A stretch of DNA of 64,000 nucleotides. It comes from Scytalidium lignicola. Taxonomy: Eukaryota; Ascomycota; Leotiomycetes. This document shows positions 1 through 10,453 of this stretch, in pieces (position 1 is the first letter of the stretch; the number at the start of each line of letters is the position of its first letter). Made by a program: the position numbers and the translations under genes. The stretch covers positions 1 through 64,000 of the forward strand of contig NCSJ02000115.1 in NCBI GenBank assembly GCA_002812745.2, given 5' to 3'. The notes below the pieces were generated by a model. That model saw only the letters and a program-made list of their open reading frames with translations, had not been told where the DNA came from and searched no databases.

Positions 1-2455
1 GCTTTGCTTGGAGCTTGCTGAAGGGGAGCTGGAGCTGGTGTGGGTTGAGATTCTGCTTGGGTGAACAGTTGCACCTATTCGAGCCTCGCATTAACCCAAT
101 TGGGAACGAGCTTGTAATGCGTGGTTTTTGGGTGGAAAGCGACGCGAGACAGGGGCATGACGTCACGGCTGCATTGGGATTAGGGGATAAGTTATTTAGG
201 GGGGCTTCGGCGTCTGACAAATTTATTTATGGAGCCGAAGACGGGCCTCGGAATAAAGGGGGAAGAAGGGGAGACTAGAGGGCGTGGAGGGCAAAAAAAA
301 ATGGGAAGGTTATTTTTTCCAATGGGAGATGACTTATTCAGGACTAAGGGGCAGGTATGACTCTTCTCTCGGCGACCAACGGGCTGCTGGCACACGATCG
401 AGTCCCTTTTCGGCATGTACAGCACAGTAAGGAAAACGCTGGAACGGTACTTTGTCCCCGGGTACCTGAAACCCGGCTGAACCTACTGTACCTGGTCCCT
501 TTTGCGGGTCTCACTTTGTGGCAGTCCGGCTATTTTCAACCTGTGAAACTTTGTCTTGGTCTGACAGCCTGATGGCCTGATGTTTGCTTCTTCCGACGTC
601 AGAGAAAAGTAATTTAGGGGAAATGAGATGTGAGAAATAATTGAAGAAAGAAAGAAAAAATTCCTCGAGAGAACACGTATCCGCAAAGTTGAGTGTGTGC
701 GCTAAGAGCATCTGGAGTCCCCTGTGCGGACGAATGTAGATAAATCTAGATTAGTCTATATGGATGGAGCATCTGTTGCGGTCTGGAGGAATATTGCGGA
801 GAGAGAAGAGACGGTAAGATATCGTAGTGGATGTTATTAGTTGGATGCAGACGTGTAGTGGATGGAGAATGTTGTCCTTTTCGATCTTTGCATTAAAATT
901 AGGATGCGCGCTGGTAACTATGGAGTAGTTTTCTTGATATCTGAGTTGTCAGCCGGACGGTTGTTTGCACCGAATTCCTCACGGTGTGGCTGTTGCATCT
1001 GCTCGTGTGCTGTCGAGCTCAAGCAGGTTTACTAATGCACTTCGAGTGACGAGTTGTTGTTTTTGCTTTGAGCTGTGATTATGCTAAGCTTTTGACTTTG
1101 CATGCTTTTCCTTATCCTGATTTGTGAACACATGTATAGTAGGACCGAGACAAACTTGACTCGCTCGATTGGGCGAATCATTGGTACCATAATTACGTCC
1201 GTACCGTACTGGACACGAACTGGCAGTGCTCGAAACGTCGGCACTCGCACTCGCTTCGAGAGAAGAATTCTTCCTCGAATCTCTAGTCTTCGGCCTTGTC
1301 ACAGCCCTGTCACGGATCAGTCAGGTGCAGTCCCCCGGCGCGCTGCCCATTGGCTGCTGCTGACCTCCTTTCGACGTTGATGCTCCGTCCTGGCTGCGCT
1401 AAGCCTGTTTGAGGTGTAGCGCGGTGTCCAGCCCATTCCCAATCCGGCGACCGCCTCAGAAAAAGGACTCAACAGCCACACGACTCTTCCCGATGGTCCC
1501 CCCAGCCATTGTCCCCCCTGCGCCTGCGAATGCTTCCTCTCCGGCCCATTCTCTAACGTTTCCCTTCTGTGCTTTTTCCAAAAGCCATGGCCCATCGCTG
1601 AGAGAGAGAGGGAGAGAGAGCCATGGAAACGTACGGAGGTACGGAGGACCGATCGTTTTCTCGCTCTTTTGCTCGTGCCTCAAAACCCCAAATCCCCCTC
1701 CCACTCCCATCATTTCCCCCAATAATTTCAAAATAATTTCTCGGAACGTCGTACCTTTCCCAATTCAACCCATTCCTCCCGTCCTTTCTTCGTTGCCCGC
1801 TCACACCTGACCCTCGTCCCCTTCTGCGCGACCATCCGGCCCCGAGGTGTGGAGATAAGCCTTGCGCCCACGCACCCATCTCGATAACTCGCTCGTCGTC
1901 ATTCCCGCCTACGCCGCCCTGCCTAAGTCAGCTCCACGCGCAGGCTTCAACTCAACTCCTCCTCCGCCATCCTCCTTCGCTGTTAATAATTCTAATATCA
2001 CGCGCATTGCCGACCTAACTGAGGCCTCGATCCTTTTTTTTATTCACAGTTTCTGCACCGGGCTTTGGTCCCTTTCAATTAGATTACTTGCCTTGTTAAT
2101 AGTTTTCTTTTTTTTAATTCTTCCATACCGGCATTTGCTTCGATCAGGAGCAAGAGACGCGTTGACCAAATTTTTTTTTTGGAGTCAACCACCACCCTTA
2201 ACTCACCTTGAATACCATTCATTCCAGTCAGCGCGTTCACTTGGCGGCATTGCTGTCAAATGAACCTGCAATCGTCCTTATTCTGAGATTCTAAGTAAGT
2301 TTTCGCCCCCCCCCCCGGTCTCCCTTTCTCCTTTTCCTCGTCCTTCACCGACCCGGAAATCCGAGGATTTCTTCTGCCCAGTGCATTTGACTGATAATCT
2401 GCCTGAATAGTCTCCTCTCGTCCTATTCTGAGAGGTCCCCCCCCCAATTCTCTAA
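1..2455. other. Noncoding upstream region
   Basis: I find no supportable gene here. All open frames are short, overlap on both strands and have compositionally odd translations. The last kilobase is pyrimidine-rich, with T-runs and an 11-base C-run at 2306-2316, which fits the promoter and 5' leader of the PPR gene that starts at 2456. An ATG at 2261 is followed by a stop within nine codons and is at most a small upstream ORF. Confidence 0.6.
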
Positions 2456-5400
2456 ATGCCCATCTACTCTAACCTCTACTCGAATCTTGCACGTCAAGGT
2501 ATCACCAAATCCGTAACCCACGGTTACGCACAATCTGTAGTTGCTGCTACTCACCCACAGGTCTACGCCTCCCAGAACCGTCCTGGTTTTGGTCAACGAC
2601 GCCCGAGCAAGCTTAGCAACTACACCGGTTATCTCTTCCAAAATGCTTTCCACGCAAGTGCGGGCTCTTCGGGCCTGTCTACCCTGCAGGATGGTCCGCT
2701 AGACAAAACTGACGGCAGCCTTGATGCATATTTTGAGGCGTGGAAGAAACAACATGCACCGGGCGAGTCGGAAAAGGAGTGGACCCAGTTTCAGTTCGCG
2801 AAGCGACTGGAATGGAAGCCAACTTCAATCGATGTAGATGCTGAGGGAAAGAGCAGTGTCGAGACGAAGCAGCCCGAGGAAAATGCAACACCGGCAACGC
2901 CTCAGAGGTCGCGAAGGTCCAGCGTTGTGGAAGATATTAAGGACGTTCAGCTAGACGCGGCAGAGGAAGCGGCACTGGCTAAGATCGATGCTGCCATTGA
3001 AAAAGAGATCAGGGCGAGAACTGAGAAGGAGATATTTGAGACCGAGTTGAGCGTCATCGCCGCCTCCCGAGCACCAACACCTTCAGTAGCTGCTCCCGAG
3101 ACTCCAGCTCTGTCCATTGATAGTGCCGAGGAAAGGCCATTGCACACCCTTACGCCCGCCGAGTTACAGTCTCAAAGCTACGCGGATCATCTCATCAAGC
3201 TTTCTGAAGGTGGCCGATATGCTGAGATCCCCGCTGTCTTCGAGGCCATGCTTGTGGCTGGCATCAAGCCAATCCCGCTTGCATACAACGCCTTGCTAGA
3301 AGCTGCTATCAACCTGACGACCGAGAAGATCCAGGTCGTCCCTAAGGCCCTCGATGTCTACGCTGATATGCTCCGTCGCAAGGTTTCCCCCAACACGGCC
3401 TCATATGACACCTTGATTAATCTGCTCGCTACGCGATCGCATGAGGTTTCTAGCCAGAAAAAATCTCTAGAGGAGAAGCGAGTTCGCTATGGAGGTATGG
3501 AAGAGCTAGGCAGGTTCATGTTCGCCTCAAGTGAGCTAGAACTTGCTATCCTGGCCGAGGATGATCGGCTGGAGCTCGCTGTGCGCTTGTTCGATGCTTC
3601 AGTCTCAAGCACGCATCACAAGAATCGCTCGTATCCTCCGGAGACTTACCTTAACCTTATCTCGGCTTGTGCAGATGCAGGACGAATTCCGGATATGATC
3701 CGACTCTATGAGCATATGGAGAGCAGCAAAATTGTCCCTTTGGCAGCGACCTTCCCATGCATGATCCGAGGATTCGCTACAACTGGAGACCTCGTCAGTG
3801 CAGTTGAATGCTACAATGAATATAGGCAAATGGCTGTTGCACATGATAATGGCAGACTTACCTTGAAAGACAGGCAGGATGCTAAGATCTATGCTGCAGT
3901 CATTGAGGCCTACATCGCTTCTGACAAGGTCGACGGTGCTTTGAAGTTCTATGGCAAGATCGGCGAGGAGTATGGACCCAACGCCTTGAAATTCAACGAG
4001 GCAATCATTCACGACGGTTTTGTTCAGGGTATGCTTGACAGGGGCAACGTCATTGAAGCACTTAACTGGGCAGATAACCTGGAGGGTTCGACAAAGGCTG
4101 TTGTGATGAGCAAGGTAGCGATTGTGGCTGCCGATAAGGGCGACCGACACACTGCTTTTGCCGCATTGGACAACATACCAGCCAATTTTCAAGATGTCAC
4201 CAACCCAGCTATGGCCGTCATGGCGCTTTGCATTCGTGATGGCGATATCGCTTCAGCCCAGAGATTCTGGCATGTTATTAACAGCCCTGAAGTGACTGTG
4301 TCTTCAGCGTTCATTGAGCCGACCTCGATGTACGCTGTTGCCATGATTGGTTCTGGTCAAGTTGCACAAGGTCTTACTGAGGCTGAACAGATGTTTACAA
4401 GGATTAGAGCAACCGCTACTGAAGCTGACCAACATATTGCAGATGAGATTGAAGAGGGTGTTGAATTCATCCATCGTTTCATGAGATTACATGGCGTCGT
4501 GGATCATAGAGAAGCATCTGTTGGTCCTGTATATTCCCAGAACTTCACGCCTGCTCCATATCAACAACCCGTTGTTGCTCCATCGTATGAGGATACATTC
4601 GACCCCTATGCACAATCCACGGACTTCAAAGGTTCCACTCTTATTGTAGATGAGCTTGAGAGGAGCAATGGAAAAGGCAAAGGATCAAGACTGAATGAGG
4701 CTCTCAACAGATTCAGGAATATCCGTCGTGCTGGACGTCATCCACGATACATCACTTACGCTAAGTTGATCTCAGCAGCTGCTAGAGAGGAGCGAATGGA
4801 TCTCGTGAATGATATTCTAGGAATGGCTAGATCTGACATTCCACTGCTTCCTGAATACCCTGTTGTTCGTTATGGATGGGTTTCAATTTTCGATGCTATG
4901 GTAGGAGCATGTCTCACACTTGGTAACCGCAATTTGGCGGCACAGTACCACCAAGAGCTCCTTTCCATTGGCGCTGCTCCTTCCGCGAACACCTTTGGTC
5001 TTTACATCACCACTCTCAAGGCTTCTACTAAAACCTTTGATGAAGCTACTGAGGCTGTCAAAATCTTCCACCGTTCTAAATCCGAAGGCGTCGCTCCCTC
5101 ATCTTTCCTATACAATGCCCTCATTGGCAAGCTAGGAAAGGCTCGACGAATTGACGATTGCCTCTTTTACTTTGGTGAGATGCGCAACCTCGGCATTCGA
5201 CCAACCTCTGTCACATACGGTACCATTGTCAATGCGCTATGTCGTGTGAGCGATGAGAAGTTCGCCGAGGAACTGTTTGAGGAGATGGAGGCCATGCCAA
5301 ATTACAAGGCTCGTCCTGCGCCCTACAACAGTCTTATGCAGTTCTTCCTTACTACAAAGCGCGACAAGACAAAGGTATTGGCCTACTATGAGCGCATGGT

Positions 5401-6049
5401 TGCGAAGGGAATCCAAGCTACCAGCCATACCTACAAGCTTCTTATTGATACACATGCCACCCTTGAACCGATTAACATGCCTGCTGCCGAAGCAGTACTT
5501 GACGTGATCCGCTCCACAGGCCAAACGCCCGAGGCGGTTCATTACGCAAGTCTTATCCATGCAAAGGGATGTGTTATGCAGGATATGGAGGGTGCACAGG
5601 CAATCTTTGACTCCGTCCTATCTGACTCACGTATCCGTCCGCAAGCCTGCCTATACCAAGCCCTCTTTGAGGCGATGGTTGCTAATCATCTTTTCTCCTC
5701 TTCCACCAGTTCATCTTTCTCCGCCGAGATCGATTCCCTCTTCGCTCAGATGAAATCTCATCGTGTAGAGATGACCCCATACATCGCCAACACTCTTATT
5801 CATGGTTGGGCTAGTTCTGGTGCTGCTGCAGAGGGAATCTCGAGGGCAGAAAATATCTGGAAGAGCCTGGGCATTGAGAAGCGAGAACCCAGCACTTATG
5901 AAGCTATGGTTCGAGCTTATCTTGGCGTCGGCGACCGAAGCAAAGCTGGGGAGGTTTTGAATGAAATGATGGCTCGAGGCTACCCCGCTGCAGTCACCGG
6001 GAAGGTTGTTGAGTTGGTTGGCGGTGGTGAGGCTGAGACTACAGCGTAG
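2456..6049 (+). CDS. Pentatricopeptide-repeat (PPR) protein, probably mitochondrial
   Basis: This is a single-exon 1197-aa protein. Helical PPR-type repeats are visible at about residues 270-480 and again at 850-1180, with typical patterns such as YNALIGKLGKARRIDDCLFY followed by FGEMRNLGIRPTSVTYGTIV. The middle, about 560-800, is less repetitive. PPR proteins bind organellar RNA and act in mitochondrial transcript maturation, stability or translation. The N-terminus (SNLYSNLARQG...) is poor in acidic residues, rich in S/N/Q/A and compatible with a presequence, while residues 100-230 are charged linker. Size and layout resemble the large fungal PPR proteins annotated as Cya5-like COX1 expression factors, but I cannot assign orthology. 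The ATG at 2456 is the first one in this frame after a noncoding, C-rich leader. Confidence 0.85.
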   Translation: MPIYSNLYSNLARQGITKSVTHGYAQSVVAATHPQVYASQNRPGFGQRRPSKLSNYTGYLFQNAFHASAGSSGLSTLQDGPLDKTDGSLDAYFEAWKKQHAPGESEKEWTQFQFAKRLEWKPTSIDVDAEGKSSVETKQPEENATPATPQRSRRSSVVEDIKDVQLDAAEEAALAKIDAAIEKEIRARTEKEIFETELSVIAASRAPTPSVAAPETPALSIDSAEERPLHTLTPAELQSQSYADHLIKLSEGGRYAEIPAVFEAMLVAGIKPIPLAYNALLEAAINLTTEKIQVVPKALDVYADMLRRKVSPNTASYDTLINLLATRSHEVSSQKKSLEEKRVRYGGMEELGRFMFASSELELAILAEDDRLELAVRLFDASVSSTHHKNRSYPPETYLNLISACADAGRIPDMIRLYEHMESSKIVPLAATFPCMIRGFATTGDLVSAVECYNEYRQMAVAHDNGRLTLKDRQDAKIYAAVIEAYIASDKVDGALKFYGKIGEEYGPNALKFNEAIIHDGFVQGMLDRGNVIEALNWADNLEGSTKAVVMSKVAIVAADKGDRHTAFAALDNIPANFQDVTNPAMAVMALCIRDGDIASAQRFWHVINSPEVTVSSAFIEPTSMYAVAMIGSGQVAQGLTEAEQMFTRIRATATEADQHIADEIEEGVEFIHRFMRLHGVVDHREASVGPVYSQNFTPAPYQQPVVAPSYEDTFDPYAQSTDFKGSTLIVDELERSNGKGKGSRLNEALNRFRNIRRAGRHPRYITYAKLISAAAREERMDLVNDILGMARSDIPLLPEYPVVRYGWVSIFDAMVGACLTLGNRNLAAQYHQELLSIGAAPSANTFGLYITTLKASTKTFDEATEAVKIFHRSKSEGVAPSSFLYNALIGKLGKARRIDDCLFYFGEMRNLGIRPTSVTYGTIVNALCRVSDEKFAEELFEEMEAMPNYKARPAPYNSLMQFFLTTKRDKTKVLAYYERMVAKGIQATSHTYKLLIDTHATLEPINMPAAEAVLDVIRSTGQTPEAVHYASLIHAKGCVMQDMEGAQAIFDSVLSDSRIRPQACLYQALFEAMVANHLFSSSTSSSFSAEIDSLFAQMKSHRVEMTPYIANTLIHGWASSGAAAEGISRAENIWKSLGIEKREPSTYEAMVRAYLGVGDRSKAGEVLNEMMARGYPAAVTGKVVELVGGGEAETTA

Positions 6050-7629
6050 GATAACACTGACTGCTGTGGTTCTTCCTGAGTTGCTTCCGATCTACGATCG
6101 CCATGGTGTAGATGGATAAGTGCTGGAGCGAAACGATGGCGGAGAATATATCGAGATTTCATTTGTCTGATATGATACCCATTTGCATATACGCCGAGAT
6201 GGGTATGAAGAATTGGGAGGCATTGTGTGTAGATCTTTCATTTGTTATCAGAAATGGGAAGGGCGAACAGGGAGGGGCTTTTTACATCAAAGAGGAAATT
6301 AAAAAATCATTCGGCTCTGTTGCGTTTGTACCAACATTGAGCGTGGGGCACGGTTCGGCTGGCGTTTTTGGGGTTTATGGAATCGAGGGGCTTAATATTG
6401 CCTTTTTTGGCGATCTATTTTTGTCACGGGACCCCCCGGGGTATTTTTTACGGCCGAACCAAACGGGTAGACAAATCTCAACTCCATATATTTCCTTTTA
6501 ATCTTTGTGNAGAAAAATTGTTTTCGACTCGGGCATGCATGGGACACACATAGAGGGTAGGGCAGGGAGGGTTGGGCGGCGGTTGTTGGTCTCATCTTGT
6601 CATATCTGTGTCTTGTCTCATTACCTGGCTAATGCATGCATGCATACATACATTGGATAATTGGGTCATGGTTGGCTGGCTCTGCCTGGGTTGAAGATGA
6701 TATTGTGTATCATATTATTATCAAAACAAAGAATCAAATCGGAGATTTAATACATAATATTGTGTTTTTGGATTAACGTGATTAATGAATAAGTGAAGAA
6801 GATGATCTGGTTGTATAAGCAAAATATATATAAGTTGGAATATGTAGGTTTGCTAATTGGCAGACTTCTAAAACATCTGCTATATTCAACAACTAAGATT
6901 TTGCTGTGCTACTCTTACACGTTTCATAAACACATACATATATATACATCCAACTCGTAAAATACGTGAGATAATGATAACCAGTTCTACAACCCCACCA
7001 ACAGCTTACTCCAAGCTCCTACTCTTTTATTTTAGAAATAGATATATATATCCCATCAAATAACGTCTATAGCCTATATCTAACCCAACTATTTCCACAA
7101 CTCGTTGGAAATTTCCGTAAATATGGTGCTTTCAAGGTGATTGATCCGTAAAGAATTCTTCAAATTGGAACTGGACTGACTATTCCTTCTAACCTTGTTG
7201 ACGCAGACGCAAACGCAAACGCAAAATAAGTGATGGTGATGGGTAGTACTGTGGTATCCTTTGATAGTTTTTCCGTCGTAAAGACTAGGAAGCTGGCTGG
7301 CTGCGTGACTGCGTTTCGCTGGGTGCCTGTTTTGCACCTATCATCTAGACCAGGGAGATAGACATTTGTGAACTTTTGACGGAAGATCATGTGTAGTGGT
7401 GCGTTTCTTCCCCCTTTGTTTGAGAGATAATTTGGACATCTCTGCAAAAGGTAAAAGGTAAAAGAAATTAGTTATTCCCTTTTCTTTTCCCTCCCTCTTT
7501 CTATCTTTCTCCCTTCTTGATTGATTGTTTTTTTAAAACATACAAATCAAAATTGTCTACCCTTTTCCATTCCCCAAATTAATTACAAATTTTTGAAAGC
7601 AAAACCTTTTCAAAAGAAGAAAAAGGTTC
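6050..7629. other. Noncoding AT-rich region between convergent genes
   Basis: This 1.6-kb stretch holds the 3' ends of the PPR gene and of the small minus-strand gene. The longest frame (6112-6501) has no recognisable features and ends near a single N at 6510. AT-rich simple sequence (TATATA, GCATGCATGC) is common. I see no RNA gene. Confidence 0.6.
7199..7226. repeat. Short ACGCAA tandem repeat
   Basis: About four imperfect copies of a 6-bp unit (GACGCA / AACGCA) lie in noncoding DNA. Confidence 0.6.
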
Positions 7630-8100
7630 TTAAATGTTTTGTGCTTTAGCTGGTTTGGGTGCTTCTACTGGGAACTTGGAAGGTTGTAGGATTCTATTCA
7701 GAGTTAACCACGTTTTTTCATCTATCACCGGTTCTTGGCTGGCTGGAGCTGCTGGCGGTGGCGCTGGTGGTGGTGGTGGTGGTGGTGGTGGTGATGGTGT
7801 CTCCTGCGATTGCTGTTGTTGCTGTTGCAAGTCTTGCGTGTGGATGATTGTCCTCGGCATAAAGGCCGTGAATAGGAACAGGCCAATTAGAGCCAGTACT
7901 AGGACGGCGACGAAGTGTCGCGGCCGCGGCTTGTATAATTCTGTCATTTGGCGAAGGCCAAGAAGCGCTGTGATCTGAAGGAAAGCTTGTGCGAGAGGAT
8001 TGAAGATGAAGGATTGGATTTTGAACCGGATGTTTGATATTACTGTGATGATAGGATTGGAATGGCGCTGCTGAGTAGTCATAAGGTCGGGAGTGGACAT
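7630..8100 (-). CDS. Small proline-rich single-pass membrane protein, unknown function
   Basis: I take the ATG at 8100 as the start (156 aa), although the frame stays open upstream to 8205. The 35 upstream residues (hydrophobic, Ile/Tyr-rich) look like translated leader. From 8100 the protein has a short polar N-terminus, a moderately hydrophobic stretch around residues 30-50, a basic patch (KPRPRH), one clear transmembrane segment (VAVLVLALIGLFLFTAF, about 61-77), a Q-run, a run of about nine prolines mixed with alanine, and a conserved-looking tail (EKTWLTLNRILQPSKFPVEAP). A competing frame at 7718-8293 reads the proline run as a threonine run and is judged a shadow. The function is unknown. 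A small organelle or ER membrane protein is possible. Confidence 0.55.
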   Translation of the reverse strand: MSTPDLMTTQQRHSNPIITVISNIRFKIQSFIFNPLAQAFLQITALLGLRQMTELYKPRPRHFVAVLVLALIGLFLFTAFMPRTIIHTQDLQQQQQQSQETPSPPPPPPPPPAPPPAAPASQEPVIDEKTWLTLNRILQPSKFPVEAPKPAKAQNI

Positions 8101-8947
8101 TGTGGATAAGTATTTGGTCTTTTCTTCTATGCAGTGATAGCCGGCATACGTAATGTATAGACGTATGGTTTCTAATATTAAAATGATCGACTTCAATTGT
8201 AACAAATTTGGAACGAGTAGGAATAAAGAGAATGAGAAGAATCAGGGAAAGATAGGAGGAAAAGTCTGGAAGGACTGAAGGAGAAACGCCCACACTATTG
8301 TCTCATCTTGCCAAGAGATCCCTTATTTGATTCAAGCCTTGCGCCAGTCTAGATGGTCTGAGTGATCGCGAAGGATGCATGTTCAAGAGCTCGAACGTGA
8401 AAATCTTACCCCAGGGTCCCAGGGTCCCCAGTAGGGTTGGACTGTACGTCCACAGGGCATTTTCTAAAACAGTAGATGCTGATAATTAATGCCAATCCAG
8501 CAGATGCCGGTAGTGCGGCCACGCTGACGAGTTGAATAAATTTTCTATAGTAAGGCTTATGCCATGTGGACAGGGCACGGGCGCAGGGTGACAGCTGCGA
8601 CAGGCAGACCCCGAGAGGCGTTTATTTGAATCATTTCGCATGCAGGACTTGGCGATGAAGTTGAAGACATTGTGGTTGCTAAAACGCCTCACGGAATCAT
8701 CGAGGTATTGTGCGATTGGTGTTCCCTCATCGAACATTATTCTGTGGTCTTTGTGAAGGAAGGATTTCGTGGATACGTTATTATTTCCGAGCTGACGTAC
8801 GTCTTACACGTGTATCGTGGAGAGTAAGAAAGCAAAGTGGTCAATTAACTTCAGAATCTAGCTTACTCTACCCGTTGCATTACCGTGTGAGAGAAGGATT
8901 CAGGCTAAGATACATACAAATACTCGTACAGAATGGCGTGCCCCCTA
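8101..8947. other. Noncoding region
   Basis: This region is upstream of the small membrane-protein gene and downstream of pan6, both on the minus strand. It contains only short frames with no domain signal. Confidence 0.6.
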
Positions 8948-10120
8948 TTATTGCGGTGCTAGAGCCTCGATAGGCTTCAATATAATGTTATCTATCAGAC
9001 GTACTGAAGGGCCACCTGATGCGCCAAGATCCTCCCCCTCTTGAGGTGATTCTACAGGCAGCATTTTAACTGCACCACTCAAGATGGCTCCTTTCGTGTC
9101 GTCGACCTTGTCGATCTCCTGCATTGTCTCCGGGTCTGCAAGGGAGATGTAAACGACCTCAAATCTCACCCGTTCTTCGGGCTTCATCTGCAACTGCTCC
9201 AGAAGCGCCAACTTAGCCAGCTCAGATGCTGGTCCAAGAAGCTCCTCTCTTGATCGATGGCCTTGGAGATACCCCGCTTCTGCTACTTTCAACATTTTTG
9301 AAAGTACCGTCGAGACCTTCCTTCTTCTTGTTCCGAGGTATACATTCCGTGAGCTCATTGCTAGCCCATCGGGTTCCCGCTGAGTCTCTCCAATCTGCAC
9401 TTCTATGTCCATGCAGAAGTCCTTCACCATCTTTTTGATCACAACTGTCTGTTGGACATCCTTCTGCCCAAAATAGACTCTTTCGGGGGTAACAATATTA
9501 AACAACTTCATACAGATCGTAGCCACTCCCCTGAAAAATGTAGGCCGACTCGCACCCTCCAAAACTTCTCCTACGGGAGTAATTGTAACGAAGCTCCCTT
9601 TCGAATCAATCTCCTGTCCGGGGAATCCACTCGGATACATAACATCGGTAGTTGGCGCAAAAACAGCTGCTATCCCACCCATATTCCCACCGTCTGATGC
9701 CAGCTCCCTATCCAGATCTCGCAGCTTCGCAATATCTTCCTCCCATGTCTTCGGGTAGCTATCTAGGTCTTCATGGACCCCGAATTGGGCTGGATTGACG
9801 TAAATGCTTACCACTACTGCAGAGTTTTCAGCAGCTGCAGCACGGATAAGGGATAAATGGCCCTTATGAAGAGCTCCCATCGTAGGCACGAGACCAACGG
9901 TTCTGTAGTTCATGATCTGCTTTCGGCGCCATTGACGGAGTGAATTGATATCGCGGAAGACTTTGATCGAAGTATTGGGAATTGTTGAGTCCGCAGACCT
10001 TCGTCTTGAGGTAGCCGCAGCTGAGAGGTATTGAGTAGTAGTGAAAGTCCTGCGGCAGGTGCGGAGGGATTTGCTCAGGGAGGTAAAAAGCATAAATGCC
10101 AATGTGGTGTGAGATGCCAT
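8948..10120 (-). CDS. pan6: Pantoate--beta-alanine ligase (pantothenate synthetase)
   Basis: A single-exon 390-aa enzyme joins pantoate and beta-alanine with ATP to make pantothenate, the precursor of coenzyme A. The family hallmarks are all present: the HIGH-like nucleotide-binding motif VPTMGALHKGH at about residues 76-86, the pantoate-binding VSIYVNPAQFG, FFRGVAT, VYFGQKD, and the KMSKS-equivalent DGLAMSSRN. Bacterial PanC is about 280 aa. The extra length here is an N-terminal extension of about 50 residues, rich in Ser/Thr/Arg and poor in acidic residues, that could be a mitochondrial targeting sequence, plus an insertion before the FAPTTDVMYP segment. It is transcribed divergently from dbp7 across about 330 bp. 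Confidence 0.95.
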   Translation of the reverse strand: MASHTTLAFMLFTSLSKSLRTCRRTFTTTQYLSAAATSRRRSADSTIPNTSIKVFRDINSLRQWRRKQIMNYRTVGLVPTMGALHKGHLSLIRAAAAENSAVVVSIYVNPAQFGVHEDLDSYPKTWEEDIAKLRDLDRELASDGGNMGGIAAVFAPTTDVMYPSGFPGQEIDSKGSFVTITPVGEVLEGASRPTFFRGVATICMKLFNIVTPERVYFGQKDVQQTVVIKKMVKDFCMDIEVQIGETQREPDGLAMSSRNVYLGTRRRKVSTVLSKMLKVAEAGYLQGHRSREELLGPASELAKLALLEQLQMKPEERVRFEVVYISLADPETMQEIDKVDDTKGAILSGAVKMLPVESPQEGEDLGASGGPSVRLIDNIILKPIEALAPQ

Positions 10121-10453
10121 TGCTCCAATTCAAAGTCCAATTTGCCTGCAAATAATTCTGTGTGGTGTCTATTGTCAAGTTCCACGTTTGTCGTTTCAGG
10201 GGCCATAATACCGAGGATATTCGGAGCGATTCATGCTGTGCTGGTAACTTCAGCGTATATTGAAGCCTGAGACTTTTTTCAATCGAAAGCTTGTAACGTA
10301 ACTACTGAACAAAAGGGGCTTAGCGCTCCCGCAGTTGGTGGGGACAATTGTTGGCCCGTGCCGAGAAACTTTCTGCCATTATCGAAACTTTTGCTCGCTG
10401 ATAAAATGGTATTTTATCTCTAGGCATAATTTCTTGCCCCAATTCCAACAGTC
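10121..10453. promoter_or_regulatory. Shared divergent promoter region of pan6 and dbp7
   Basis: A 333-bp noncoding gap separates two head-to-head genes, so both promoters must lie in or overlap it. I do not recognise specific factor sites. Confidence 0.6.

Noticed and set aside
1409..1879. Overlapping frames of about 90-133 codons on both strands upstream of the PPR gene
   Set aside because: They are low-complexity Pro/Ser-rich translations of pyrimidine-rich leader DNA, with opposite-strand frames equally long. No domain or codon signal.
3605..4192. 195-codon antisense frame inside the PPR gene
   Set aside because: It lies fully within a well-supported coding sequence on the other strand and shows no protein features.
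6112..6501. 129-codon frame just after the PPR gene
   Set aside because: It is in the expected 3' UTR, has no recognisable features and runs to an ambiguous base. Not supportable as a gene.
7718..8293. 191-codon minus-strand frame overlapping the small membrane protein
   Set aside because: It reads the proline run as a threonine run and has no plausible TM or tail. The other frame is better.
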